Shown in pieces: positions 13,483 to 24,590 of a stretch of 64,000 nt of DNA. The DNA comes from Glycine soja (lineage: Eukaryota; Streptophyta; Magnoliopsida; Fabales; Fabaceae). The notes under the pieces were generated by a model. That model was given only the letters and a program-made list of their open reading frames with translations. It made no database searches and was not told the DNA's origin. A program made the position numbers and the translations under genes. Position 1 is the stretch's first letter, and each line of letters opens with the position of its first letter. Location: positions 31,872,699 through 31,936,698 of the forward strand of contig NC_041007.1 in assembly GCF_004193775.1 (NCBI RefSeq), read 5' to 3'.

Positions 13483-13623
13483 ATGAACGAAGTTTTGAGG
13501 GAGCATACGGAGGGAATTTATGAGAGGCTTGAGAGTTTAGAAAACGAAAGTCTGAATTGGGAAAATGACCAACATGGAGATAGGGATAGATGTCAGTTTG
13601 GTATTTTGTTTTTGTGTTTGTGA
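13483..13623 (+). CDS. Short open frame, possible exon of an unrecognised gene
   Basis: An ATG-initiated frame of 46 codons encodes a Glu-rich, probably helical peptide (MNEVLREHTEGIYERLESL at its start). It lies between the left terminal repeat and the GRF gene, in sequence of mixed composition typical of coding DNA in this element. It could be an upstream exon of the GRF transcript or an unrelated relic. No family was recognised. Confidence 0.25.
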   Translation: MNEVLREHTEGIYERLESLENESLNWENDQHGDRDRCQFGILFLCL

Positions 13624-13843
13624 TGCCAAAAAATTGATCTGTGAATATTAGACAAATATCTGCAAATATTAGATAAACAACCGTTGAGTAGCCGTTTTGT
13701 TGTTTGGTTGTTATTTTGTAGTCATGTTTGTTTTGCAGTTTGGGTTGCGTGAAAAATTGTAAAAAGTTTTTAGATGTGAATATTTTAATGGGATCAAGAG
13801 TTATAATTTAGTGTAGTTGTCGGTGTCTCTGCGTAGTGGTGCC

Positions 13844-14325
13844 ATGGAAAGGAGTTCGTCATCGTACACCTCCGAGGCTCGAAGTCGCGTGTTTTGTCTG
13901 TGTAACATAGAGGCTCCACTAGTGACATCGTGGACTGAGGAAAATACAGGGAGGCATTTTTATGGTTGTGGTCTATACAAGGTAAGGAATATTAATTTGG
14001 TGCATATGAAAAAAAAAAAAAGAATTCAGTAGGGATTGCTTTATGTGTTAATTGTTCATTGTTATTGGTTATGTTGGGCATGTAGGATAGAGGTACGAAA
14101 GGGTGTAATTTTTTTCAGTGGCATGATCCAGTTGGCAACAATCGTCAAAAGAAAATCATTGTAGGGTTGATGAAGGAGGTTGATGAATTGAAGTTGAGGG
14201 AAAAGGATTTGCAAACCATGATTAGTGAGATGAAGATGATGGAAAAATGTTTATGGATTGTATTGGTTGTTTGTTGGGTCTGTATTTGCTTCTTATTGTG
14301 TTTATTATGTAGCAGAGGAGTGTAA
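13844..14325 (+). CDS. GRF-type zinc-finger protein with C-terminal membrane segment
   Basis: Two exons, 13844-13981 and 14086-14325, with a canonical AAG|GTAAGG donor and TGTAG|G acceptor, give 125 residues with no interruption. The N-terminal part (residues about 16-60) has the GRF zinc-finger pattern: C18-x-C20, a TSWT motif, N-x-GR-x-FYGC with C42, then C53 followed by FFQW. Residues about 67-98 look like a charged helix/coiled coil, and about 101-121 are a Cys- and Leu-rich hydrophobic segment, probably a membrane anchor. Proteins with this layout are common, uncharacterised plant proteins related to At4g04775, often linked to transposons. I chose ATG 13844 because the upstream frame has only a TTG. 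It sits just inside the left end of the MULE and points inward. The GRF finger is known to bind single-stranded nucleic acid in some proteins; a role here is unknown. Confidence 0.8.
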
Positions 14326-15075
14326 TTTGATAATGTAGGAGGGGGGGAATGTTGGTTTTTAACTTTTTGGTAGCTTAAGTTGTGGAATTAGGCAAATTGT
14401 TGTAATGTGCACTGTAATTGTCAAATTGTTGAATTGTGTAATTGTAGCTTAAGAATTTTATGAACCACTTCAGCCATGTACAGCTGAAGTTGTCCATTTG
14501 GCATAATATATAATATTTGTACATAGTAATTAATGAAATGAAGTTTTTAATAAAAACGTAGTTTGTTAAATTAGAATTTTTATACATAGTAAAATTGTTT
14601 ACTTATACCACTTACGAATAACAAATCATTTTAATTGTGACATTTTTGTATATAATTATTACAAAAAGCTTATATGGTATTTAGATAGTCAGGTAGAATA
14701 AATAAATTTATGTGTTGTAGAGTTGCGAAAGTTGGTAATAATGGGAAGTTCAAAAAAGTTTAATAACATGGCTGATATAACAAAAATGGAACTGGTGCGT
14801 AGGGCCGAAGAATGCAAAGAAAGGCAACGGGCCCAACGATTGAAAAGAAACCCAATGTGCAAATAGCAAAGTGCAAATAGCAAGGTGGTGAGTACAGCCC
14901 AAGGAATGCAAACAAAGGCGACGAATGCAACATTTTGCCAATGGGCCCAATTCGTCAAGAGAAAGCGAAGATGCAAATACGAAATATTGATAATATATGT
15001 AGTGTTCAACGTCAAATATGGAAATTGTTTAGGAAATTAAAAAATATAGACAAGTTAAAATGACATTAAAATAAT
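14326..15075. other. Spacer between GRF gene and B3-like gene
   Basis: This is the convergent 3' intergenic region. The left part is the AT-rich 3' flank of the GRF gene. A patch at 14790-14960 has mixed composition with a short duplicated GTGCAAATAGCAA motif (near 14857 and 14870). The open frames here are not convincing. Confidence 0.5.
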
Positions 15076-16860
15076 TTAACGATCCCAATTAATTTTGCGA
15101 CGGATCACCATTTCCCATATTTTGTCGTAGATCCTGCAATAGAAGGAGAGCTCATCACCGTGTGACAAATCACTAGCCCTGACAAAATCATACCATGGTT
15201 GTAAAACATATCTGTTCATTCCATGAAGGGCCTCAACTTTCCACTGTAATGGAGGTCCAACTCTTCTGAGGATGGTCATGTGTTGACCGCAGGCATTTAC
15301 ATGTGGCATGGCACAATTTGGAAGTCTCTGCAGGGCAGAAAAAATACTGTCATATATAAGCAACAATGTGTATAAAGGAACTTCGAATAGGTTGTTATGG
15401 TTACCAGGGGTCGCGGTTCACTAAGCATTGACTGTGAAATTTCGATTGTCCAAACATACTCTCTTGAGAATAAGAGTGGCCTCCCGCAGCTCTGGTGGTG
15501 TAGATCGGGGGTGAAAAAAATGTCAAAAGTGTATTTGTTTTCCATTTCCATGAATGTAATGGTCACAGATTCATAAATTTGCAAATCTTTTCTTAAGTGT
15601 TGTAGTCCATCGGCAAAGTAGACTTTGTTGTGAAGCTGTCTAACTCTGATATAAAACGGTGTTCCAAGATATGTCAAGCGGAAAAAGCGAGGGTATACTT
15701 GCCATTGTTTGTGGAAAAAATAAGGTACATCTATGGTGTCCTGCAAAAACCATCATCAGAAATACATAATGACAATGTGGCAACCAAAATGAAAGAAAAA
15801 AAGAAGCAAAAAATAAGTGGGTAAATAACATAATCGTATCATGGTGGAATGGTGCTGTGAACTGCAAGATTAACGGTTGTGGGTTAACTGCAAATTGAAT
15901 TTGCAGTAGTGACATACAAAATTATAATTTAAACGAAGTATGTGACAGATATATGTGGACAATTAAAATAACAGAATGAAATTAATGAGGCTGCAATGAG
16001 TAAAAGCAAATAAGTGTTCAGTTAAGAAATTTTGATTTTGATGGACACACGGTACTGCGATAATGCACATTCCAGTGGAATTCAGACCTGTATGAGTTAT
16101 ATTTGGCGTAATCAATGAAAGTCATATTTGGTGTTTCAAATAAAGTTTACGTAATTTACATATAACCTATGAGTCATTGAAAGTGGGTCAGCGATAAACA
16201 ACAACAACAACAACAACAACGCCTTATCCCACTAGGTGGGGTCGGCTACATGGATCAACTTCCGCCATAATGTTCTATCAAGTACCATACTTCTATCCAA
16301 ATCATTAAGTTCGAGATCTTTTTTGATAACCTCTCTTATAGTCTTTTTGGGTCTTCCTCTGCCTCGAATTGTTTGTCTTCTCTCCATCTGGTCTACTCTC
16401 CTCACTACAGAGTCTATCGGTCTTCTCTCTACATGCCCAAACCACCTAAGTCTATTAAAAAACAGAATGCTATGTGAATTTGATGATAGCAATCCTAACA
16501 GGAGTGGGTTACATTTAATGAGCATGCATGAGTGGAATATTGCGATTTTAATATGAACGAACACAAAGGTAATGTAAGCATGCATGAGTGGTTCATACAC
16601 AGAACAGATTAGTAGAAGATGAAGAAAATGTAAGCATGTACCGACAAAGGTAACTCAGTTTTTCGTTTTACACTTGCCTTGCTTTTCACAAATGCAGATG
16701 ATGAGTCTGAAGTGGTGGTTGTGTCGGTTGATTGGTACCCTGAGTCTGAATTCATGGTTGTATCGGTCTGGGTTGACTGGGAGACGAGTGTTTTCGGATG
16801 TCGGGTGTCGGCTTTTGTGTTTATTCGGGTTAGGAAATGGTTAAGGAATGGGGTGTGCAT
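15076..16860 (-). CDS. B3-like DNA-binding protein gene (copy A)
   Basis: This is a minus-strand multi-exon gene. The first exon (16860-16642) encodes a Ser/Thr-rich N terminus starting MHTPFLNHF and ends at a GTACATG donor. A short second exon is not resolved. Two well-defined exons follow, 15740-15405 and 15327-15076, joined in phase 0 (donor CTG|GTAACC, acceptor CCCTGCAG). Exon 15740-15405 holds YFFHKQW, VYFADGLQHL and ITFMEMENKYTFDIFF. The last exon holds LQPWYDFVRASDLSHGDELSFYC and ends INWDR-stop. The PWYxFVxxxDLxxGDEL segment is characteristic of the plant B3 (DNA-binding pseudobarrel) fold. This suggests two B3-type half-domains per protein. The two visible exons have no stops, so this is the best preserved of three related genes in the element. 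A LINE fragment lies in intron 1. Confidence 0.65.
16198..16455 (-). mobile_element. 5'-truncated RTE-type LINE, 3' end only
   Basis: On the minus strand this encodes the C-terminal end of a plant non-LTR reverse transcriptase: LRWFGHVERRP, VVRRVDQME, GRGRPKKTIREV, KKDLELNDLDRSMVLDR and WRKLIHVADP. It runs into a (TTG)n tail (the AACAACAAC run at 16198-16220 on the plus strand). This 3' tail and repeated TTG are hallmarks of plant RTE LINEs. The 5' break lies at about 16453, where the sequence changes abruptly. It inserted in the first intron of B3-like copy A. Confidence 0.88.
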
Positions 16861-17360
16861 GTAAAAAAAGAGGAGTCTTAAGGAGAAGTGCGGGAGTCAC
16901 AACTATTTTGATGAAAAGATGTAAGGGAATGCGAAAGAACTCCCAATTGACGTCGTGTGGTGGTGCAGGCAATTAATGTGGAGTGAGGCATATAATTTAA
17001 AACATGGACCGTACGTATGACTATTACGGGAAAATAGCAACGACAGCGAACCATCCAAAAAGAGCGTTTCTGTTACAATATTAAATATATAAAATCATTG
17101 GCCGCGTATGGTTACTGTGTTGCAAATAATTTATAACGAAAATATAACGATTGTTCATGACGCATAAATATAACGAAAATAGCCCGCGTATGGTCACTGT
17201 GTTGCAAATAATTTATGCAGCAGCAGTGTCAAATAGAAACAATTGTTCGTACGACGCGATGGTTACGGTCGCAGGTGCAGTCACCATTTGTGACTATCAT
17301 TGTCAAAAAAAATACCCATGGTCACCAAATAATGGAACAAAAACAACAGTCAACGGATGC
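16861..17360. other. Intergenic region with a short tandem duplication
   Basis: This is the upstream side of B3 copy A and the downstream side of the Ulp1 gene. A segment starting CGCGTATGGTTACTGTG (about 17103) is repeated 79 bases further on (about 17182) with one change, followed by TTGCAAATAATTTAT in both. It plausibly holds the B3-A promoter. No gene was seen. Confidence 0.5.
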
Positions 17361-20047
17361 TCAGTGTTTGCCATGGATGGAGTCATGCCAGTTGCGCTCT
17401 GCATTTGTAATCAACTCTCCCTTGCACTGGTTGTGTGTCCCTAACAGCAGGATCATTGCCACCTTCATTTTGACGGCCTTTTCTTCTAGTTGCAGTTATA
17501 TGTCCTAAAGTCCAACATTTACATTATGGAGTACATGAAACGAAATATGGACATGGCACATATCAAATTAAAAAAATTTTAAGAAATTCGAATAACATTT
17601 GCAATTCTTACCACTCCATACAAAAGACTGACAAAAGACTCCTCCATTTGCATCCATTCAAGGACCCATAATGTTGATTTCTCACTACAGTTAACGAATA
17701 CACATTTTTTGTGTTTAATTATTTGTCAACAATAACAGTAATTTGTAGTCATTGTGTAATGTATTTAAAAGTCACCTGGATCCACAATTTGGGATTCCTC
17801 TAGCTTCTATAATATCCCAACAATCCATTCCATCAAAGCCAATAACGAATTCTTGTGTTGGAAACACAATTTCCAGAACACTAAGCATCACATTCGCCTG
17901 TTTATATCATTATTTTTTAGTCAATGATTATATAACAATATGTCATGGATTTGACCGAAAAAACTTTAAAAATATATAAACAAACCATGATTTTAATGGC
18001 ATCTTTGCGTTGATATGCAGTTTGACTTGTGAGGTCACAATCTAGATGATAAATGTTTCTGTCATTCATGTCTATGACCATGAGATACCAATGGGCTGAA
18101 TTTTGAATAATCGGAATGTAAATCTGAAAACATATAACGAAATGATAAATATAAATTAAATAAATGTTGACCCTGTAACTATTTGTAGGCAGTTATTTAA
18201 ATTAATGATCATATTCGTTACAAACATTACTTACGAGCTTCAAGTCCGAAAATGGAGGCATCCAATCCTTTCCATAATGTTCAATCAGAGTTTCCACTAG
18301 ACTTCCATTAATGACGTCCACCTGTAATGATATTGAAATGGCAGTTTTTCGAATGGCTTACAATAATTATAAAAGGTTTATTCATTTTTGTATTGTATTC
18401 AATAACCATATAAACAATGATATACCGCAAAGGCTGGTGGCATACACCAAACACTCCTGGTGCGGTACAGTTGGCTGTAAGCAACCTTCAAACACATGAA
18501 TAGTATTATCTGCAATGCATTGAAAACCAAATTTAAGAACCTCGAATGTTGTCAGTACTTTGTAGCATGTTTTTGCAAAATGCATAGTTTGGAATGATCC
18601 ATATACCTCCTCCCTTACTGGCTTATTGGGACACAACGACTGAAAGGTTTGTCGTGTGCCCAAGTTGTTTCCTACCCTATATAGAATTTCCTTCCCGCTA
18701 TCACAAAAATTAAAATAAAAAAACAACAAACATTTCGATTTCAGTGGAATTCCAAGTAAATAGTAGCCATTAATATATATGAACGAAAACTTATCTACAA
18801 GTATGAGTATAATGTCAGCTACGTACCTCGGGTCCAGATTAGGGTTGAACACATACGCACAAACCTGTGTCTCCTCAAATGTAAGATTCATGTCCACAGT
18901 TGGCTTGAAGCAGCAGGGCATGTCCTGTACTTGTAAAACATATTAATATTATGCAACATTATAGTTAAACAAATAGAAATGGTATTAATTGCAACACCTT
19001 AGGAATAGTGTGTGTGTATCCCCTACTGGAAGTCGTGCGACTCCTATGAAACATCCAGCTTGGGTTGTTGTTGGTCATGTTTCCAGACGAACTGCCCCTA
19101 GTTTGTTGCATTTTTTTGGCATTCGAATGTTCTGAATGTTGCTCAATTTTTTGGCTTCTTTCAAGTCCGATAACTGTGTTGGGGGAAACTTAACTTCCTA
19201 GGCGCCATTAAGGTTTCTTTGTTGTTCTTGCCCTGGATTACATGCACGTCAGAAAACGATCCGAACCGAACCAAATTTTATTATGTAAGTTTTTGGCAAT
19301 ACGGATTAATAAATATGTTTCACCTTTGCTGTCAGTCTAGTAACGTAGTTGCTCATGAATGGTTCCGGTGGGGAGGAGTTATCTGTGGTGTTGACCTGGT
19401 TCGGTCCTGAAAGGTTTAGTGTTCTCGGAGACGAGTAGCTGGTTTTACTTCCCTTCATTCCCATTGGCAACGGCTTGATAAATTCATCATCGTCGTCGCC
19501 TGGTATGAATATTGTTTCAATATTTTTTAAACTTCTCGTCGATTTGGAGTATGCCTCGTTTTTCGTCGACTTTATTGTCGGGGTGGACACCAGCTTCTTA
19601 GGGTTTTCACACGGAAGTCTTTGATCATTGACACAAGTATTTTGGGTTCCACTCATTGCTACATCGTCCATAGCATCTTTCGTTGACTCATGCTGGTCTT
19701 GCCTGACGAAGTTGCAGATGGCCTTCAACATTGTGTGGTTAGTGTTTTCTATTGCATCCAGTCTTGTTCTGTTCTGGTTGTCCATGTTTTCCAGCGTTTG
19801 AGTCAAATGCTTCATGCGAAAGTTCAAATATGTGTAAATCCTCGTAATGTAACATTCAAACAACCATGTAGTACATATTTCGTTTAATATTTTTGTCATT
19901 AATGACAGTTCATATGAAAACATAAATCAGGTGTTAGAGTGAAGGACAATGATATACCTTTATTGCACCGACGACATCATCCAATGTTGCAGCAGTAGAG
20001 GTATGACGAACGCCCCCTTGATCCTTTTCGTGACGCGATGTACCCAT
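17361..20047 (-). CDS. Ulp1/C48 SUMO-protease-like protein carried by the MULE
   Basis: Eleven exons can be placed on the minus strand, almost all with GT-AG borders and matching phase: 20047-19958, 19809-19324, 19197-18998, 18924-18827, 18697-18607, 18509-18426, 18321-18235, 18123-17986, 17897-17776, 17684-17612 and 17504-17361. The protein starts MGTSRHEKDQ, has a charged linker (IFIPGDDDDEF), then the protease domain: LCPNKPVREE, VDVINGSLVETLI and YGKDWMPPF. AHWYLMVIDM carries the catalytic His, IYHLD the Asp, and GIPNCG the Cys. WVLEWMQMEE follows. About 535 residues in total. Ulp1 enzymes cleave SUMO precursors and conjugates; MULE-borne versions are known, function unclear. Two likely lesions: a one-base shortfall in a run of seven A (19117-19111) in exon 3, and an in-frame TAA at 17498-17496 in the last exon, after the Cys. 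The exon 1-2 and 2-3 borders are the least certain. Confidence 0.82.
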
Positions 20048-20530
20048 TTTGGTTGCGAATGGTTCCTAAGGAAGTTGAAACCAACAACGGGTCAACATGA
20101 CAAGTGGCAGAATATGATGAATGTTGTGCACCTGCAAATACCAAAAACAAGCTCAAAGCAACATGGTGTACCTGCAAACAATGTTGTGTGTCAGGTTCAT
20201 CCTCCATCCGAACCGATGTTTACGCCTCTTTGTGTGCATTCCTTGTAAGACATGCATCAACGTTGACTAATATCAGAGAAACAACCAACAAAGGTAGTAC
20301 AACGACTTAAGTATTTGTAATATTTAACGGCGACACTCACCGCCTTTCATGTCTTCCCAGGCCGTCGAAGTCCATGATTATGAAGTTGGGAAGGTTGATG
20401 AGGGTTGCGAAAGAGAGTTTGCCGGGAAATGGTTGTCGTACACTGATAATGTAACAGGTAACCCCAGGACAGTGGCTAGAATGATTTTGCAAAGGCACCA
20501 AATTGCTAAAGTATTGTCAAATAAACGATA
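20048..20530. other. Upstream region of the Ulp1-like gene
   Basis: This is mixed-composition DNA directly upstream of the first ATG of the Ulp1-like gene, followed outward by AT microsatellites. Open frames on the plus strand were not recognised. It likely holds the promoter and 5' leader, but I cannot point to a definite TATA box. Confidence 0.35.
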
Positions 20531-20536
20531 ATAACT

Positions 20537-20606
20537 ATATATATATATGTATGTATATATATATATATATATATATTTATTTATGTAAAAATATATAAAT
20601 ATATAA

Positions 20607-20660
<54 letters not shown>
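20537..20660. repeat. Compound (TA)n microsatellites
   Basis: Two long TA runs (about 20537-20575 and 20611-20658) are separated by AT-rich sequence with TATG and TTTA variants. Confidence 0.9.
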
Positions 20661-20664
<4 letters not shown>

Positions 20665-22883
20665 CAATATATATAATATTTTGACTGAAAGCTGAAGGAA
20701 GTGGTTAGTAAAACGATGTGTGTGCGTGAGGGTTACAGTTGAAGGGGCAAAAGGCAATGTGATCGAAATCCAATTACGAAGCAACCAATGGTAGGATTGA
20801 TTTTACTGATTTGACGGACACTCATATCAGCCTTTTCGTTTTTGAAAAAGCAAATTTTTTTTAAAATATTGTTTCTTATTATTTGCTCATTGGCTAATAC
20901 AGATAAATTGCGTTTCCGTTCAATATGATTTTTTGTAAATATACTTATAGTTATGTATTACATTAACAAGGAAATTTAATACATTGTTAACATATTGTAA
21001 TGATATTTAAAATAAGTTCAGTAAATTTATTCTACATATATTATTGTAATATTTAAAATTGTTAGTAATGCACATTGTACTAGTCAATATTGTTAACACA
21101 TTTATGGCAAAAAGAAAAAATGAGTTTATCATAAATATCATATTTTATTAGTGTATTGGTTTTTAATTTCAATTGACAACATTAAATTTGAAAGCAATTT
21201 TGACATAATAAGAAATGAGTAAAACAGTATAATGATGCAAATATAAATAATAACAATTAATTAAAATAAAAAAATTAAATGAAATTTATTAATAATAACA
21301 AAGAATTAAAATAAAAACAAATATAAATGAAATATATAAATAATAACAAATAACTAAAACATTATCATGATGGAAATATAAATAATAACATAAAATTAAG
21401 TAAACATAAAGGCCATCATATAAATAATAAAAAAATATAATGAATCCAATATAAATAATAAAATGTAATTAATGAAATATTATTTATGTTGTAAATATCA
21501 TTTTTAAAATTATTTACTAGTCATGAATACAAACCTCTATGAACGGGTAGAATGTTCGTTATGTTGACATTTGAGATAAGTAGGTGAATATAGTTATTAT
21601 ATGCCAAAAAGTGAAAATAGAAAAATAATTTCAATTAAATATTGGTTAGGTCTCTTTTGAAACAGATGTATATTAATTTATTGTGACATTAAAATATTTT
21701 GAGGAAAAAAAATACCTGATATATTCATTGTAGTGACATTTGTGTACTACGATGTCAGTACAGGACTAACAACCAATTTCGATAAATGTCTAGTTAAAGA
21801 TGTCTTTAACCAATTAATTGTTTTAAAACCTAGTCAAATACTACCCAAAAAATCAACTTATAACATTTGTCTAAGTAATGTAGAAATCGATAAATAATTG
21901 ATAAACAAAACGATATTCAATTGAAGTTATTAAAACAAACTCTTGGTAGTTAATCACCATGTAGCATTGGTGCTCGTGTGCTAAACAAGTATCGCGTTAG
22001 TTTTCTTTCTTCCAATGTTGAACCAGTAATGTTATTTTGAAGGCTTCAATGACTTTAATATTGAATGTTTGGATTTCATTTAGTTTGGTTGTTATATTGG
22101 ATTTTATTTGTAGTTGTTTTGAATATTTTAAGAAAGTTACAGAATAAAGGCACAACAGTGGGGTAGGCCCCAAAATTTTTCATCACGAAAGATAGATTTG
22201 AATCTAGTGACGCCTTTAATAAACAGTTAACAAAGTTTGCATAATAGTTTACTACAAAATTGAGTTTAAAACTTAACTAATAACTTTCTTTAGTTCATTG
22301 CCTTATTACAATTCATGGTGACTCAATCATAAAAAACGATACATAACCTCCATTACAAATTTTATGCTTATGGAGCAACATGTTAATACTATTAAAAGGA
22401 AATCTTAAACCTAACTTTAAGAATTCATGAAATTATTATACGTCCTATTATAGTTTATTTTAAGTACTTTGCAATTGTACCTATATTACTATTGAGATTC
22501 ATTTCACTTAAGAAAGGGTAATTAATTTTAACTACTTTAGAGGTTTTTTGGTGATACTAGAGAAGTCAAACTTATGTCCTTCAAAATATATTGTATTGTG
22601 CATGAAAAGTGTGATAAGGCAATTTCACATGAATTAACTTCTGCATGAGTTGCGTTACACATATAACAGGGTCAAAATATGGTATTAATGTAACAGTATA
22701 CATCTCATCATATTAACTGGCCGAGTTGAAAACCAATAATTAATTATTAAAAAATTATAATGTTGATAACGATAATTAATTACATAATAAAACCTAAGAT
22801 TGTGTAACTAAAATATTTGTGTTTCAATTATATCATAAAACATAACTGTAATAAAAAACTTTTAATTTTACATCATCCTTGTA

Positions 22884-22910
22884 CACGATGTCTAGGGTGC
22901 GAAAGTAAAG
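22884..22910 (+). repeat. Internal solitary copy of the MULE terminal motif
   Basis: GATGTCTAGGGTGCGAAAGT followed by AAAG matches the extreme end of the right terminal repeat (GATGTCTAGGGTGCGGAAGTTAAA on the minus strand) with minor differences. The similarity stops within about 25 bases. It lacks the adjacent palindrome, so it is either a relic end of a related, deleted element or a captured end. Confidence 0.6.
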
Positions 22911-23499
22911 ACATTCATTTTTTTTGTATATGTTATAAATTTTTTTGGATAAAAATAAAGTTAGTGCAATGTATATTTTAACATCAAAATCATTTCAATG
23001 TATACTTTAATATTAGAATTGAAGTTATTTGTATGGAATTGTTATAATTTTTTGTATGTTGACATGTTGGACACTTTTGTATCATAAATTTATATATACA
23101 TTACAAACAATGTCTCTAAATTACACGATTAATTATTTTTAATTAGACGTGTGAATAACTTTTGTAAGTTTATCATGTCTTTAAAATGAAATGGTTCCTA
23201 TTTTTTGTAATTTTTTTTGTATATGTAAATATTTATATGAATGTTAGTAAAATTTACAAAACTACATTGAATATCTAACAACAAAATGTGAGTAAAAAAT
23301 AAATACTCCAAATTTTACATAGTATCATTTTTTCATCCTCTTTAATGTCTCTATTTATATTCTGTCTTTATATTTTAATCCATCGAACCATATGATAACC
23401 ATTTGTCGATAAATGTTTTGTAACAATGTTGTTTTTTGACCTACACATCACTTGACAAATATGGACGAAAAACTTCGAGTAATAGAAAATCTTAAATCA

Positions 23500-24012
23500 T
23501 TTTCTGAAGGGATACTTTCTTATCAACAATTGTAAGGCGTAAGTCATCGGTTCAAATCCGATAAGGGGCTTTTTACTTTTTTCCACAAATAAAGCAGTCG
23601 TATTTCTATTCATTGGAAGAATCGAAATATTGTGGATATTTGGAACAAGTTTCTATTTGTAATAAAAAATCAACTAATCATAGAATTTCATTAGAATATA
23701 CTAAAGTAAGAAATTAAAAAAAAAATGTGTATATTTTTAAAAAGGAAAAGATAAACAAAAAGTAAGTGGACCTAACCCATTGAATTATACCTATATTTAC
23801 TATTTTGATATTCAAATTGGATAAAGATGAAATTCTAACAATGATTTTTTAATTTTCTTTTTAATACTTTTTTGGTTTAGAGTCCCTAAGAATATGTCGA
23901 TATTTCCAATTAAATCTTGTTGTTCCTATAAAAAAAATCGCTGAACCCTTTCTTTACTCATAAGGGCATAGCGAATTTTTTTATAGGACCTTCACAGGAA
24001 CAAGAACATTTA
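23500..24012. other. Nuclear insertion of plastid DNA (NUPT), trnT-GGU region
   Basis: The sequence AAGGCGTAAGTCATCGGTTC, followed by AAATCCGATAAGGGGCT (to 23570), is the 3' half of plastid tRNA-Thr(GGU). It is followed by plastid-like spacer with CTTTTTACTTTTTTCCAC and CAGTCGTATTTCTATTCATT. A large imperfect inverted repeat (about 23900-23935 against 23975-24012, arms containing CTATAAAAAAA and TTTTTTTATAG) looks like a plastid intergenic stem. The 5' half of the tRNA is missing, so no working tRNA gene is present. Exact borders are estimates. Confidence 0.8.
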
Positions 24013-24590
24013 ATTAGAAATATCAACATCAATTACTATTACAATATATCATAAATATATATATTTTAAAATTTTAAATTATGTCATCATTAAAGTAATA
24101 ATAAGTATTTTTTATGAATTCATAAGTAACAAATATTTACAATATACAATTTGTATTTGAATTAAAAAAAATTTCAACCAAACATTTCTTTACAATCTAT
24201 TTTTAATTATTTACCCTAAACTTCAATTGAGAATCATTTTCAGTTTATATTAATTTTCAGTGTATAATTAAAAATAATTAACTAGAGGTAAAAGTAATAC
24301 AAAAGTAACCAGAGTTAACCAATACATTAAGGACATTAAAAATAAAAAAACAAACGATGTGTTTGTACGTCCATTTTTCATTGATGGATGAGGATAAGAA
24401 GCTCCCAACCGTCGATCGTTACATGTGAAAGTCGGAACCGTTGATGCTCCATCAATATTTTATGGTATAATACCCTTATATCATGTCCGACAGATTTGGC
24501 GAAATCTTTTCCTCCCGTTTCGTCCCCTTGCATTAATTGCCACAAGCATTGAAAACCCTAGGAGCACACGTCCGTAATTAATACTCCACT

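Larger units (their letters stand above)
20661..24590. other. AT-rich non-coding core of the MULE
   Basis: Almost 4 kb without a supportable gene. It contains a solitary copy of the MULE terminal motif (22884-22910) and a plastid DNA insertion (about 23500-24010), both listed separately. Otherwise there are long AT-rich tracts, with AATAATAACA-type low-complexity sequence around 21240-21470. Confidence 0.6.

Noticed and set aside
16679..16864. Plus-strand frame MLFTNADDESEVV
   Set aside because: It is antisense to exon 1 of B3-like copy A, which has a start and a good donor on the minus strand.
23531..23570. Working tRNA-Thr gene
   Set aside because: Only the 3' half of the plastid tRNA is present; the acceptor 5' strand and D arm are missing.
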